A stretch of DNA of 64,000 nucleotides, from NCBI GenBank assembly GCA_051872395.1, contig JBJEDU010000029.1:1-64000 (forward strand). The letters are read 5' to 3'. Made by a program: the position numbers and the translations under genes. Positions 17,418 through 26,997 of this stretch are shown one piece after another. Within the stretch, counting starts at the first letter, position 1. Each line of letters starts with the position of its first letter. The stretch is from JBJEDU01 sp051872395 (lineage in GTDB: Bacteria; Bacillota_I; Bacilli_A; RFN20; CAG-826). The notes under the pieces are model-generated. The model worked only from the letters and a program-made list of their open reading frames with translations. It had not been told where the DNA came from and did not search any database.

Positions 17418-19082
17418 TTAATCAAAATAACTATTCGCGCCGGTCACTATCTCATCATTATGACTAATCGATAGATTATAAACATAGTTACCGATATTTA
17501 ATAAAGAAGAATTATCAGTTAAATATTCATTATCGATATAAACATTATTAATATTAATATCTTTAACAAAATGCTCTTCAGTATTATTAAATCCACTTCT
17601 ATTATCTAAACATCCACTTATATTGATTAAAGATTTAGAAGCATTAGATAAAACTAAAACATTATTAATATAAATAGATTCAATAAAGCCCAAAGACGTT
17701 GTCGCGTGATTAGTGGACCAAGTTGAAGAATATAAATTTTGAATATCAATTAGATAAGGAACTCCATCTCCACACCCCATTCTTGCATTTTCAATAGTGA
17801 TGTTTTCAAAATGGACATTTTTAATGTATGCATTATTTGCATTATGAATTGAGATAACTGCTTTATGGTAGTTAAATAATACTGTTATATCTTTAAAATA
17901 AATGTCTTCAAATACTAAACCAACGGTCTCATATCCAAGTTCCATTGACTGGGCTAAATCAGTCCATATTTGACATTTTTCAAATACGATATTTTTTGTG
18001 GTTCCTTGTTCGTTTCTATTAGACCATTTAGGATAATTTTTAACAACTAGAGAATCATCCCAAGTTCTAACAAAAGAATTTTTGCAAATGACATTTTGAC
18101 AAGATTGAACGCTAACGCCATCACCATTGCTTCGCGAAGAAATTATTTTTATATCTTCTAATAAAACTTGATTAGAAAAATATAAATTATAGCACCAGCC
18201 AGCAGGATCGAGAGTGGTTATTCCTTTAAAAATAATATTGCTACAGTAATTAAATTCAAAAGGAATCAACTTACTTCCAGTTTCACCATTCCTTTCAAAA
18301 TCCGCACCTAAAACAATTCCATCACCAATAATTTCAATATTTGAGGCGGAATTTGCAATAAAACCAGCTTTTAAAACTGCGCCTTTTTCTAAAATTACTG
18401 TCGTATTGCTACTTAATGAAATTAGATTATTACTACCAATATAAGAAGAATTATTTTTATCATGAATACCTTTTTCAAAGACAATCGTTTTATTATTTGA
18501 AAAAGATGAAGCATATCCATCTATAGGATTAACAAATAGATGAAAAGAATAGTTTTTTAAAAAAGAAATAGTATATTGACCTAATTCAGAAATTTTAAAA
18601 TTGACCACTCTTCGATTATAATCTTTTTCATGTTCGATATGTTTATCGCCGGGCATAACTCTCGTAGTCAATTCTTTAAATGCGAAATTGGTTTGTAAAG
18701 ATAAATTTATTTCACCATCTAAATTAATAATAGCAACTCCGGCTTCAACAAATATTTGAGGGTTGGCACTCCAAACTCGATTAGGGTTTGTGTTAGTGTG
18801 ATAAACCGGTATTTCTTTGTCTCCGCAAAAAAGACGAAATGAAGAAGCATAAATGTCTTCATTTAATTTATTTGAATAATCTAGTTGCCCTTTAATGCTT
18901 CCTTTATTAGAAAAATAATCTTCTTCTAATATATAAAATCCATCATCATCTTTTTCATATTCTTTTTCTATAATACTTTCATATTCATTAGATGAAGATT
19001 GAGAAGAAAAGTCATTATTTACTGTACAGGCAGATAAAAATACTATTAAAAAAGAAATCAAAAAAATTCTAAATTTCTTCAT
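17418..19082 (-). CDS. GH28-like right-handed beta-helix lipoprotein
   Basis: About 554 aa. Lipobox VFLSAC, so anchored outside. After a 190-residue beta-sandwich-like N-terminal region, a pectate-lyase-type beta-helix contains the paralogous GH28 stretch: DPAGWCYNLYFSN, SNGDGVSVQSC and TWDDSLVVKN. Polygalacturonases use three Asp in NTD...DD; here the paired DD and the NGDG motif are kept, but the GHG His motif is not seen, so activity on galacturonan is not assured. Strongly similar in this core to the GH28 protein at 30946. Last gene of the operon; ATG 19082 lies 2 nt after the upstream stop (a TTG at 19088 is in frame too). Confidence 0.8.
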   Translation of the reverse strand: MKKFRIFLISFLIVFLSACTVNNDFSSQSSSNEYESIIEKEYEKDDDGFYILEEDYFSNKGSIKGQLDYSNKLNEDIYASSFRLFCGDKEIPVYHTNTNPNRVWSANPQIFVEAGVAIINLDGEINLSLQTNFAFKELTTRVMPGDKHIEHEKDYNRRVVNFKISELGQYTISFLKNYSFHLFVNPIDGYASSFSNNKTIVFEKGIHDKNNSSYIGSNNLISLSSNTTVILEKGAVLKAGFIANSASNIEIIGDGIVLGADFERNGETGSKLIPFEFNYCSNIIFKGITTLDPAGWCYNLYFSNQVLLEDIKIISSRSNGDGVSVQSCQNVICKNSFVRTWDDSLVVKNYPKWSNRNEQGTTKNIVFEKCQIWTDLAQSMELGYETVGLVFEDIYFKDITVLFNYHKAVISIHNANNAYIKNVHFENITIENARMGCGDGVPYLIDIQNLYSSTWSTNHATTSLGFIESIYINNVLVLSNASKSLINISGCLDNRSGFNNTEEHFVKDININNVYIDNEYLTDNSSLLNIGNYVYNLSISHNDEIVTGANSYFD

Positions 19083-19084
19083 TT

Positions 19085-20860
19085 TCAAAAAAGTGCCTTT
19101 TCATCATCCTTAGAAAATAAATATATAGATGATTCATCAAAAGATAATGAGATTTCTTGATTATCCACTACCTTATTTTTAATTGAAGTTGAAATAATTA
19201 ATTTTTCTTTCTTATTTATTAACGAACAATAAATCAAGCAATCTTCTCCAAGATGTTCACATAAATCGACCCTTGATTTAATCGATTGTTCTTTATATAA
19301 ATAATCATTTTCTAAATATATAGCTTTAGGTCTAATACCTAAATATACTTCTTTATTTATATATTCATCCTTGATTTTATTTTTTAAATCTTTTGAAGTA
19401 ACAAATTTTATTTCATCAAATAATAGGTTTTTATCTTCATCGATTTTAGCATCGATAAAATTCATTGGTGGGGTTCCAATAAAACCAGCGACAAATTTAT
19501 TAACTGGGTGAAGAAATAATTCATCTGGACTACTAACTTGTTGAATATATCCATCTTTCATAACAACAATTTTATCCCCCATTGTCATCGCTTCAATTTG
19601 ATCATGGGTAACATAGATAAAGACAGTATTTAATTTTTTATGTAAATTAGTAATCTCACTTCTCATTTGTCCGCGCATTTTAGCGTCAAGATTTGAAAGT
19701 GGTTCATCTAAAAGAAATACTTTTGGTTTTCTAACAATCGCTCTTCCTAACGCTACGCGTTGACGTTGACCACCTGATAAATTTTTAGGGTATGAATCAA
19801 GTCTATCTTTTAATCCAATAATTTCAGCGGCAGAATTTACTATCTCGTTGATTTCTTTTTTACGATTTTTTCGGTATTTTAAACTAAAATAATACTCTAA
19901 TGGAATTCTTTTATTAGTTAGAGGAAAAGTAATATTTTTCTTAACAGTTAGATGAGGATATAAAGCATAATTTTGAAAAACCATTGCAACATTTCTATCT
20001 TTTGGGTCGACGTCATTTAATATTTCATCATCGATATAAAGTTCTCCATCAGATATTTCTTCAAGTCCGGCAATCATTCTTAACATCGTTGATTTTCCAC
20101 ATCCAGAAGGACCGACAAAGACAACAAATTCATTATCTTTAATTTCTAAATTGAAATCATGAACTGCTTCAAATCCATTAGGATATATTTTTTTAACATG
20201 TTCAATTTTAATATGTGTATTATTTTTTAACACTAAAGGTAATAGTTCTTTAATGCTTTTTAATTTATAGTTAGCCTTTTCATATAGGTCAGCACCATTA
20301 ATACCACATGATTTAATCTTTGCGTTTTTCGCAGCGTCTATTCCCGCTTGTGCGTCTTCCACTACTAAAACTTCATCTCTTTTTAAAAATAGTTTTCTTC
20401 TCGCTTTAGTAAAAACTTCTGGGTGAGGTTTAGAATGCTTGATTAAATTTCCATCGATAATTACATCAAACATATCTTTAATTTCTAATTGTTCCAATAT
20501 TTTAATGGTATTTTTACTAGAAGAGCCAATCGCTAATTTAATATTGTTTTCTTTCAAAGTTTTTAATACTTCAAAAACATTAGGTAATAAATCTTTTTTA
20601 GTTAATGTGGATAAAGATTCGACATATATTTTATTTTTCTCGCTTGCGAGTTTATTCTTTTCATCTTGACTATATTTCTTATTAGCTTTTTCTAAAATAA
20701 TTTCTAAAGAATCCATTCTAGAAACGCCTCTTAAACGATTATTTATTTCTTCATCAAAATAAATGTTTTCTTTATCAGCAATTACTTTCCAAGCATTATA
20801 GTGAAGTGTATCAGTCGTTACTAATACACCATCAAGATCAAATATAATTCCTTTAATCAT
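19085..20860 (-). CDS. Fusion: beta-phosphoglucomutase (HAD) + MsmK/UgpC-type sugar ABC importer ATPase
   Basis: 591 aa, one open frame. Residues 1-213 are a beta-phosphoglucomutase: GIIFDLDGVLVTTDTLHYNA (nucleophile and acid/base Asp), IGSSSKNT, KPHPEVF and VVEDAQAGIDAAKNA. Residues 216-591 are a complete ATPase of the MsmK/MalK class: Walker A GPSGCGKST (about 250), Q-loop FQNYALYPHLTV, signature LSGGQRQRVALGRAI, Walker B VFLLDEPLSNLDA, switch His THDQIEAMT, and a TOBE regulatory part. It thus energises import through the permeases at 25175-26994 and converts beta-glucose-1-phosphate from the GH65 enzymes to glucose-6-phosphate. 4-nt overlap with GH65. The fusion is unusual; see findings. 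Confidence 0.9.
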   Translation of the reverse strand: MIKGIIFDLDGVLVTTDTLHYNAWKVIADKENIYFDEEINNRLRGVSRMDSLEIILEKANKKYSQDEKNKLASEKNKIYVESLSTLTKKDLLPNVFEVLKTLKENNIKLAIGSSSKNTIKILEQLEIKDMFDVIIDGNLIKHSKPHPEVFTKARRKLFLKRDEVLVVEDAQAGIDAAKNAKIKSCGINGADLYEKANYKLKSIKELLPLVLKNNTHIKIEHVKKIYPNGFEAVHDFNLEIKDNEFVVFVGPSGCGKSTMLRMIAGLEEISDGELYIDDEILNDVDPKDRNVAMVFQNYALYPHLTVKKNITFPLTNKRIPLEYYFSLKYRKNRKKEINEIVNSAAEIIGLKDRLDSYPKNLSGGQRQRVALGRAIVRKPKVFLLDEPLSNLDAKMRGQMRSEITNLHKKLNTVFIYVTHDQIEAMTMGDKIVVMKDGYIQQVSSPDELFLHPVNKFVAGFIGTPPMNFIDAKIDEDKNLLFDEIKFVTSKDLKNKIKDEYINKEVYLGIRPKAIYLENDYLYKEQSIKSRVDLCEHLGEDCLIYCSLINKKEKLIISTSIKNKVVDNQEISLSFDESSIYLFSKDDEKALF

Positions 20861-22926
20861 CTTATTTCCTCCATCTTAACTTCGTTTTTGTTTATTAAAA
20901 TTTGATATTTTTTGTTTCTAAAATGAATTTTAAATGATAATTCTTTCCATCGATGAATCAATTTTGGCTTAAACGCTAAATTGTTGTTTTCGTCAATATA
21001 AATACCGGCATAACCACGAATTACATCTAAATACGCTCCAGCGTTACTAGCAGGATGAGTGCCGCCTATATAAATTCCTCCAGCGTATATTTTCTGTTTT
21101 GTTCCTAAATCAATTGAAGATGATTGACGGAACATTTTATATGATGTTTTGTAATCTTTTGAATATAAAGCACATAAAGAATACATTGAACTCGATAATG
21201 AACTTCCATGTTCCGTATATGGCAAATAGAAATCGTAATTATTTTTAATCAAAGAAGAAGAAAAATCATTATTAAAAAGGGCTAACGCTGCAATAACATC
21301 AGCTTGCTTAATGACTCTAGTTTTACTAGCAACCCCGTTTTTAGCGCCCCAATATTCATTTGGGTGGCGAAGTCGACTTCGTACCGTATCAACTTTAACG
21401 TCTTCGAGTTTATAGTAACCATCAAATTGTTCAATTACACCATTATGATTCGCTTTAGGAATATAAATCTTATCAATGAATTGTTTAACTTCATCTTTAA
21501 ATTCATCGTTATCATCAAGATATTTAACTAATGACTCACTCGCCTTTTTTATCGAATAATTTGTAAAGAAATTATCATTAACTCTTTCATGATATTCATC
21601 TGGACCAATAACATCATAGAAATGATAATAGCCATCAATTTCTTTTTTATAACTCATATAAAATTTGATGCACTCTTTCATCATTTCTAGCCCACCCAAA
21701 GAGAGCAAAGAATAATCATTAGTGTATTCTAAATAAGTCGCTAAAGCGTTGACCATATCCGCGGATGTATGAATTTGTTTTTCATTGAAATAAGTTCTGA
21801 TTGGTTCATTTGTAAAAACATCAGTGACGTTATATTTTGAACACATCTCTTTTCCTTCTTGTGATTCCCAAGGATAAAACGCTCCATCATAATGATGTTT
21901 TTTGGCATTTTCTTTAGCGTCAGACAATGTGTTGATTCGATATAATAAATTATTTCTCGCAATATTAGGATTAGTAAAAATATAAAATGGGTTTAAAAAT
22001 ATTTCAGTATCCCAAAATATTGCGCCTTTATATGTTTGACCACTAATACCTCTTGCAGCGATGCTATTTTTATTATCATCGTTTGATAATATCAGTAGTT
22101 GATATACGCTATAATCTAGTTCATCTTGAGCCGATTTATCACCTTTTATATGTATTTTGGCATTTTGAAAATTTTCATAAAATAATTTTGAATGATCATT
22201 TTTATATTGAAGATATATTTTTTTATTAATCTTAGATGTTTCTCTATTTATTTTATTAGGATAAATTTTTACTAAGACATAAATATTTCTAATTTCGCCT
22301 TCTTTTAAAAATGAGGACAATTGGTACATTGTTTCATTTTTTATAACATCAAATTTATTAAATTTATAATTCGCAACTAAAGAGATGGTTTTATTTTCAT
22401 TGGTCACCCCACTAAAAGCAATGCGATTATTATAAATTTTATAATTTGACTTTTTAAAATGGGGACCATTAATATCCCAAATTAAAGGATCTAATCCAAT
22501 ATCTATCACAACATTTTGTTCTTTCTTAGCCCTTATTTTAAAGTGAAGCAATAAAGAATCATCGCTATGAATAGATACGAATCTTTCACTACAAATTTCT
22601 AAAGTGTTAAATTCTGTTTTTCTTTTAAAAATTGCTTTTTCAATATCTAGTGATACTTGGTGTTTACTAGCGGTATTAACCAAAAGTGAACAATCTTCAA
22701 AATTATTTTTAACATGAATATAAAAAGGGTTTGGAAGATTTATGGTTTCTCTCCATTTATCTTTGTAACGGTCATAAAAACCAGCAACATTTAAAGCGAC
22801 AAGATTATCTTTTTTATATTCTTCTAAAGTTCCGCGATATCCATATTTACCATTGCCAAGTAAAAACATGTTACCAAAAGAGGTAATATTTTCTAATGAA
22901 TATCCTTTTTTAATTAATGTTTTCAT
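20857..22926 (-). CDS. GH65 family disaccharide phosphorylase (first copy)
   Basis: 689 aa, cytoplasmic. GH65 (alpha/alpha)6-barrel motifs: GAIFWDTEIFLNPFYIF, FYPWESQEGKE and DVIGPDEYHERVNDNFFTN holding the general acid Glu, then IKQADVIAAL. Family members phosphorolyse alpha-glucosides such as maltose, trehalose, kojibiose or nigerose with inversion, giving beta-glucose-1-phosphate. Direct coupling (ATGA overlap) to a beta-phosphoglucomutase domain confirms that product type. Substrate cannot be told from sequence alone. Shorter than the neighbour copy and only distantly similar, so the two probably use different linkages. Confidence 0.88.
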   Translation of the reverse strand: MKTLIKKGYSLENITSFGNMFLLGNGKYGYRGTLEEYKKDNLVALNVAGFYDRYKDKWRETINLPNPFYIHVKNNFEDCSLLVNTASKHQVSLDIEKAIFKRKTEFNTLEICSERFVSIHSDDSLLLHFKIRAKKEQNVVIDIGLDPLIWDINGPHFKKSNYKIYNNRIAFSGVTNENKTISLVANYKFNKFDVIKNETMYQLSSFLKEGEIRNIYVLVKIYPNKINRETSKINKKIYLQYKNDHSKLFYENFQNAKIHIKGDKSAQDELDYSVYQLLILSNDDNKNSIAARGISGQTYKGAIFWDTEIFLNPFYIFTNPNIARNNLLYRINTLSDAKENAKKHHYDGAFYPWESQEGKEMCSKYNVTDVFTNEPIRTYFNEKQIHTSADMVNALATYLEYTNDYSLLSLGGLEMMKECIKFYMSYKKEIDGYYHFYDVIGPDEYHERVNDNFFTNYSIKKASESLVKYLDDNDEFKDEVKQFIDKIYIPKANHNGVIEQFDGYYKLEDVKVDTVRSRLRHPNEYWGAKNGVASKTRVIKQADVIAALALFNNDFSSSLIKNNYDFYLPYTEHGSSLSSSMYSLCALYSKDYKTSYKMFRQSSSIDLGTKQKIYAGGIYIGGTHPASNAGAYLDVIRGYAGIYIDENNNLAFKPKLIHRWKELSFKIHFRNKKYQILINKNEVKMEEIR

Positions 22927-25172
22927 CTTTTAATAATTGTCACACCTTCGTTAATATTTTTAAGATGATTATAAATTTTCATCTTTATTTTTTTATTACC
23001 ATTATTTGTAATCTTTAATTCATTTTTATCAATGAAGAAATTAATCAAATTACCTTGAATATTTAAATTAAATGAATATGACTTCCATTTTTTAGGAAGA
23101 GTTGGAGCGATGGATAACACTTTTTTATCGCTTCTAAATCCTCCAAAACCATAGACTATATTTAACCACGCTGCAGCAATAGAGGTCATATGAATGCCTT
23201 CTTTTGTATTGTTATTATAATCATCCAAATCGAGTCTAGTCGCGTAGCGGAAAAAATTATACGCTTCTTTTTCTTTCCCAATTTGATTAGCGATAACGCT
23301 ATGAACAGATGGGGATAAAGATGATTCATGAATACAAAGCGGTTCGTAATATTCATAATTGGCTTTTAATTGATCAAAAGTAAAATCTTGATTATATAAA
23401 AGCATAAACATCAAGACGTCAGGTTGCTTAATCATGTCATTTCGATAAATTCGATCGTATGACCAATTTGAATAAAGTGGAAAATCTTTATCGGGGATTT
23501 TATCTACATCGATATGAGGCAATTTAAAAAATCCATCGTGTTGCTCAAAGAGTTTCGTTTTTTCATCATAGATGATAAGCATATGATCTCGAGCTTTTTT
23601 TATTTTTGAATAAAATTTATTATTAATTTCACATTTGTTTTCAATATCTATAAAATTATACGATTTATCTTTTTTTATTTTTAACAAATAATCAAATGTC
23701 TTTTTCGCCATGTAATTAGTGTACGTATTATGATTGACCATTAACTGAAATTCATCTGGTCCCATAACCCCATAAAATCCAAAATATTTTTTATCTTTAG
23801 AATATTCTCCTCTCGATAATAAAAATTTAGATATTTCAATCAATAATTCAATTCCATAATTTTGCATAAAATCATGGTCATTATATACATTCATATAATG
23901 TTCAATCGCATAGGAAACCGCAGTGGAAGGTTGGAATTGACAAGAGGCATGTTGCCATAAAGTACAAGCTTCTTCCCCAGTTCTAGTCGCAATTGGAAAA
24001 CACGCGCCTTCACAATCTAAATCTTTTGCTCTTTTCTTTGCTTCCTCTAACGTATTATATCTAAACAACAATAAATCTTTGCTTGCCTCTTTATTATTAA
24101 ATAAATAATAAGGAAGACAATAGGTTTCACTATCCCAAAAAGCATGGCCTGAATAAGCTTCTCCTGTCAAACCTTTTGCCCCAATATTGTTATCTTTTTC
24201 AATTCCATGATATGTTTGTTCTAATTGAAATAAGCAAAATCTAATCCCTTGTTGATTGACTTTATCGCCATTAATGACAATGTCGTTATGTTTATAGACG
24301 TTAAAGAAATATTTTTTATTATTTTGATAAATAGAATCAAATCCTTTTTTAATAAGTGACTCTAATTCATTTTGAGTTTCTAATTTTAATTTAACTGGGT
24401 CAATTTTTACTTTTGAAGCATTATTTATTACTAATCGGTCAATAATTTTCTTCTTTTCATTAATTTTGATTTTACTTGAAATTATTAATTGATCATCAAT
24501 GAATTTAATTTCTTTATTATCTAAATTAGTTACATGCATTGAAGTCGCTAAATATTGTTCAGTTGTTAATGTTTGACACACTAAAGTAGGAATATTTAAA
24601 TCTTTATCAATGACCTTATAATATCTATTTTTACCCCAGTGCTTTATTGAAGCATCTAAAATAAAATCGACATCTAAATATAATTCTTTATCGCTTGAAA
24701 TAGTTAATCTAACCGCACCTTCATGAACGTCAGTCATCGATAATAATCTTTCAAAGCGAATATTAATTTTATTATCTTTGACTAACCAAACAAATTCTCT
24801 AATATATTTACCATCTCTAAAATCAATTTCTCTTCGAAAGTTAGCGAAATTAGATTTATTTAAATCTAATATTTCATCATCTAATTTAATTCTAATTTTT
24901 ACCCAGTTCGTCGAATTAATGGTGAAATGAGTTCTTTTTGCAATGCCTTTATAGGATTGATGAATTTCTTCACCATATTCAATAATTCCATTATAATAAG
25001 TACCAATTAATTGATTTGAAGAATAATCTTCATCAAAAAATCCACGAATTCCTGAATATTCATTAGCCAAAGAAAATAATGATTCTGAGACCATATCTCT
25101 ATCTTTATAAAATCCTTTTTCTATCAATTTAAACGGATGAACTTTTAAATATTGTTTTTTTATTTTAGCCAT
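22923..25172 (-). CDS. GH65 family disaccharide phosphorylase (second copy)
   Basis: 749 aa, full GH65 length. HAFWDSETYCLPYYLF, GACFPIATRTGEEACTLWQH and VMGPDEFQLMVNHNTYTN are the barrel motifs with the catalytic Glu of GPDE; C-terminal small beta-domain present. Differs from the first copy by the TLWQHA.CQFQ segment near the active site, a sign of a different acceptor sugar. It begins 2 nt after the permease stop (GGAGG lies within the end of that gene) and overlaps the first GH65 by 4 nt. Confidence 0.88.
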   Translation of the reverse strand: MAKIKKQYLKVHPFKLIEKGFYKDRDMVSESLFSLANEYSGIRGFFDEDYSSNQLIGTYYNGIIEYGEEIHQSYKGIAKRTHFTINSTNWVKIRIKLDDEILDLNKSNFANFRREIDFRDGKYIREFVWLVKDNKINIRFERLLSMTDVHEGAVRLTISSDKELYLDVDFILDASIKHWGKNRYYKVIDKDLNIPTLVCQTLTTEQYLATSMHVTNLDNKEIKFIDDQLIISSKIKINEKKKIIDRLVINNASKVKIDPVKLKLETQNELESLIKKGFDSIYQNNKKYFFNVYKHNDIVINGDKVNQQGIRFCLFQLEQTYHGIEKDNNIGAKGLTGEAYSGHAFWDSETYCLPYYLFNNKEASKDLLLFRYNTLEEAKKRAKDLDCEGACFPIATRTGEEACTLWQHASCQFQPSTAVSYAIEHYMNVYNDHDFMQNYGIELLIEISKFLLSRGEYSKDKKYFGFYGVMGPDEFQLMVNHNTYTNYMAKKTFDYLLKIKKDKSYNFIDIENKCEINNKFYSKIKKARDHMLIIYDEKTKLFEQHDGFFKLPHIDVDKIPDKDFPLYSNWSYDRIYRNDMIKQPDVLMFMLLYNQDFTFDQLKANYEYYEPLCIHESSLSPSVHSVIANQIGKEKEAYNFFRYATRLDLDDYNNNTKEGIHMTSIAAAWLNIVYGFGGFRSDKKVLSIAPTLPKKWKSYSFNLNIQGNLINFFIDKNELKITNNGNKKIKMKIYNHLKNINEGVTIIKR

Positions 25173-25174
25173 AA

Positions 25175-26095
25175 TTATTCTTTAATTCCTCCAGATGTCG
25201 CGCCACCTAAAATTTGTTTTTGGAAGATAATAAACAAAATGATTTGAGGGATCATAGATATAACTAATAAAAGAAGGAAATCACTCGTATCAAATGTTGG
25301 GGTTGTCATCGTTCCTAAATCATAAATGTAAACCATAATGGTCGCTAATGATTCATTTTGTAATACTAGTTTTGGAAGAAGAAAGTCACAATATGCAGCG
25401 GTCATTGTAAAAATTGCAACAACACCAATAATAGACTTATTTAATGGTACAATGACTTTAAAGAATACTTTAATATCACCAAGACCGTCGATTCGAGCGG
25501 CCTCAATAAAACTTTTTGGTGTCTTTTCAAAAGAATTCTTTAAAAGCATGTAATAATATGCATTAGCCCCAAAAGTTAAACAAAGTGGTAAATAGGAATT
25601 AATAAGTCCCAATTTAGTAATTTCCATAAATAATGGCACGATTGATAATGCAGAAGGTATCATATAGCCTAATAAAATTAAAATGTTGATTACCTTATAA
25701 CCAACAGGTTTTAAAATTCCAACAACGTACGCTAAAAGGCCATTAAAAACAACAGAACAAATAATCGCCCCAATAACAACAATCAAAGTGTTACCATAAT
25801 ATTTTAATAAATCCATCTTTTGCCACACTTTAAATATTTTTGTAATATCAAAAACTTGAGGAAAGAGATGATATTTTGTTGAATTGATTTCTTGAATAGT
25901 TTTAAAAGAAGTAATAAATAACCAAATAATTGGCACTAAAGCCACTAAAACAAACAAAACTAAAATGGTAATAAATATCGCATAAATTATCTTATTATGA
26001 AGTTTTCGATAATCAGAAAAATTTAATACACCATTTAATTTATCTTTTAAATGTTTATTATTATATTCTAAGGTTTTAGTTTTTCTCTTTTTCAT
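25175..26095 (-). CDS. Sugar ABC transporter permease, MalG/AraQ type
   Basis: 306 aa, six membrane helices. The cytoplasmic EAA loop reads SFIEAARIDGLGDIKVFFKVIVPLNKS, matching MalG-class permeases (EAA...G.........P; here split to stay brief). Carries a longer than usual charged N-terminus (about 35 residues). GGAG 8 nt before ATG; overlaps the partner permease by 4 nt. Works with the permease at 26092, the binding protein at 26998 and the fused ATPase. Confidence 0.92.
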   Translation of the reverse strand: MKKRKTKTLEYNNKHLKDKLNGVLNFSDYRKLHNKIIYAIFITILVLFVLVALVPIIWLFITSFKTIQEINSTKYHLFPQVFDITKIFKVWQKMDLLKYYGNTLIVVIGAIICSVVFNGLLAYVVGILKPVGYKVINILILLGYMIPSALSIVPLFMEITKLGLINSYLPLCLTFGANAYYYMLLKNSFEKTPKSFIEAARIDGLGDIKVFFKVIVPLNKSIIGVVAIFTMTAAYCDFLLPKLVLQNESLATIMVYIYDLGTMTTPTFDTSDFLLLLVISMIPQIILFIIFQKQILGGATSGGIKE

Positions 26096-26994
26096 CTAAT
26101 TTTCTCCTTAGAATTATTAAATCTATTAGTAAATAAGAAATAAATAACTGTAATTAAAATAATAATTAAAGCAAGAATAACACTTGTTGCTGCACTTTTT
26201 GTATCTTCCATATTTGTGAAATATAAATATGATAATTGCATTAATGACATCGCGTCTTTTGATTTGTTTCCAGCGATAATCATCGGCTCATAAAATACTT
26301 GGAAGACAGATATAATTTGTAAGATTAATAAAGTTAAAATTGTCGGCTTCATTAAAGGCATCGTAATCTTAAAAAATCTTTGAAGAGGACTGGCCCCATC
26401 AATACGACTAGCTTCATATAAATTAGAATCAATATCTTGGAAATTTGACATGTAAATTAAAGATGTGCCTCCAAATCCCTTCCAAGTCATCGCGACAACA
26501 ATAAGAGGAATAACGATATCAGAATTGCTTCTAAAATTCATTCTTTCCAAACCAAATATCGATCTTATAACATTAAGTATCGAATACGCTTCATCTCCAT
26601 ATATATTTTGAAATAAGAAGACAACAGCGATACCGCTCAACATACAAGGAATATATAAACAAACTCTAAAAAATCCTTTAAGGTGGATAACTTCACTAAG
26701 AATAAATCCAACAATCATTGGAATAAAAAATCCAATAACAATCGACCATAAAATGTATTTAAAAGTATTGAAAAATGCTGAAACAAAATAATTATCTTTG
26801 AATACCGCTTGATAATTAGCGAAACCAACAAATTTATCCATATCATAATTAGAGAAAAATGAAATGAATATATTTTTAATAAGCGGATACCAAACAAAGA
26901 ATACGAAAAGAAGAAGCGTTGGAAGCATGATTAGCCATGCGACAACATTTTTCTTAATTTTAGAAATTATTTTCTTCTTTTTCTTTATATTCAT
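26092..26994 (-). CDS. Sugar ABC transporter permease, MalF/UgpA type
   Basis: 300 aa, six helices; N-terminal lysine-rich tail then WLIMLPTLLLFVFFVWYP, typical of UgpA/MalF permeases. EAA loop: LYEASRIDGASPLQRFFKI, then TMPLMKPT. Starts 3 nt after the binding-protein stop. Forms the membrane pore with the 25175 permease. Confidence 0.92.
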   Translation of the reverse strand: MNIKKKKKIISKIKKNVVAWLIMLPTLLLFVFFVWYPLIKNIFISFFSNYDMDKFVGFANYQAVFKDNYFVSAFFNTFKYILWSIVIGFFIPMIVGFILSEVIHLKGFFRVCLYIPCMLSGIAVVFLFQNIYGDEAYSILNVIRSIFGLERMNFRSNSDIVIPLIVVAMTWKGFGGTSLIYMSNFQDIDSNLYEASRIDGASPLQRFFKITMPLMKPTILTLLILQIISVFQVFYEPMIIAGNKSKDAMSLMQLSYLYFTNMEDTKSAATSVILALIIILITVIYFLFTNRFNNSKEKIR

Positions 26995-26997
26995 AAA

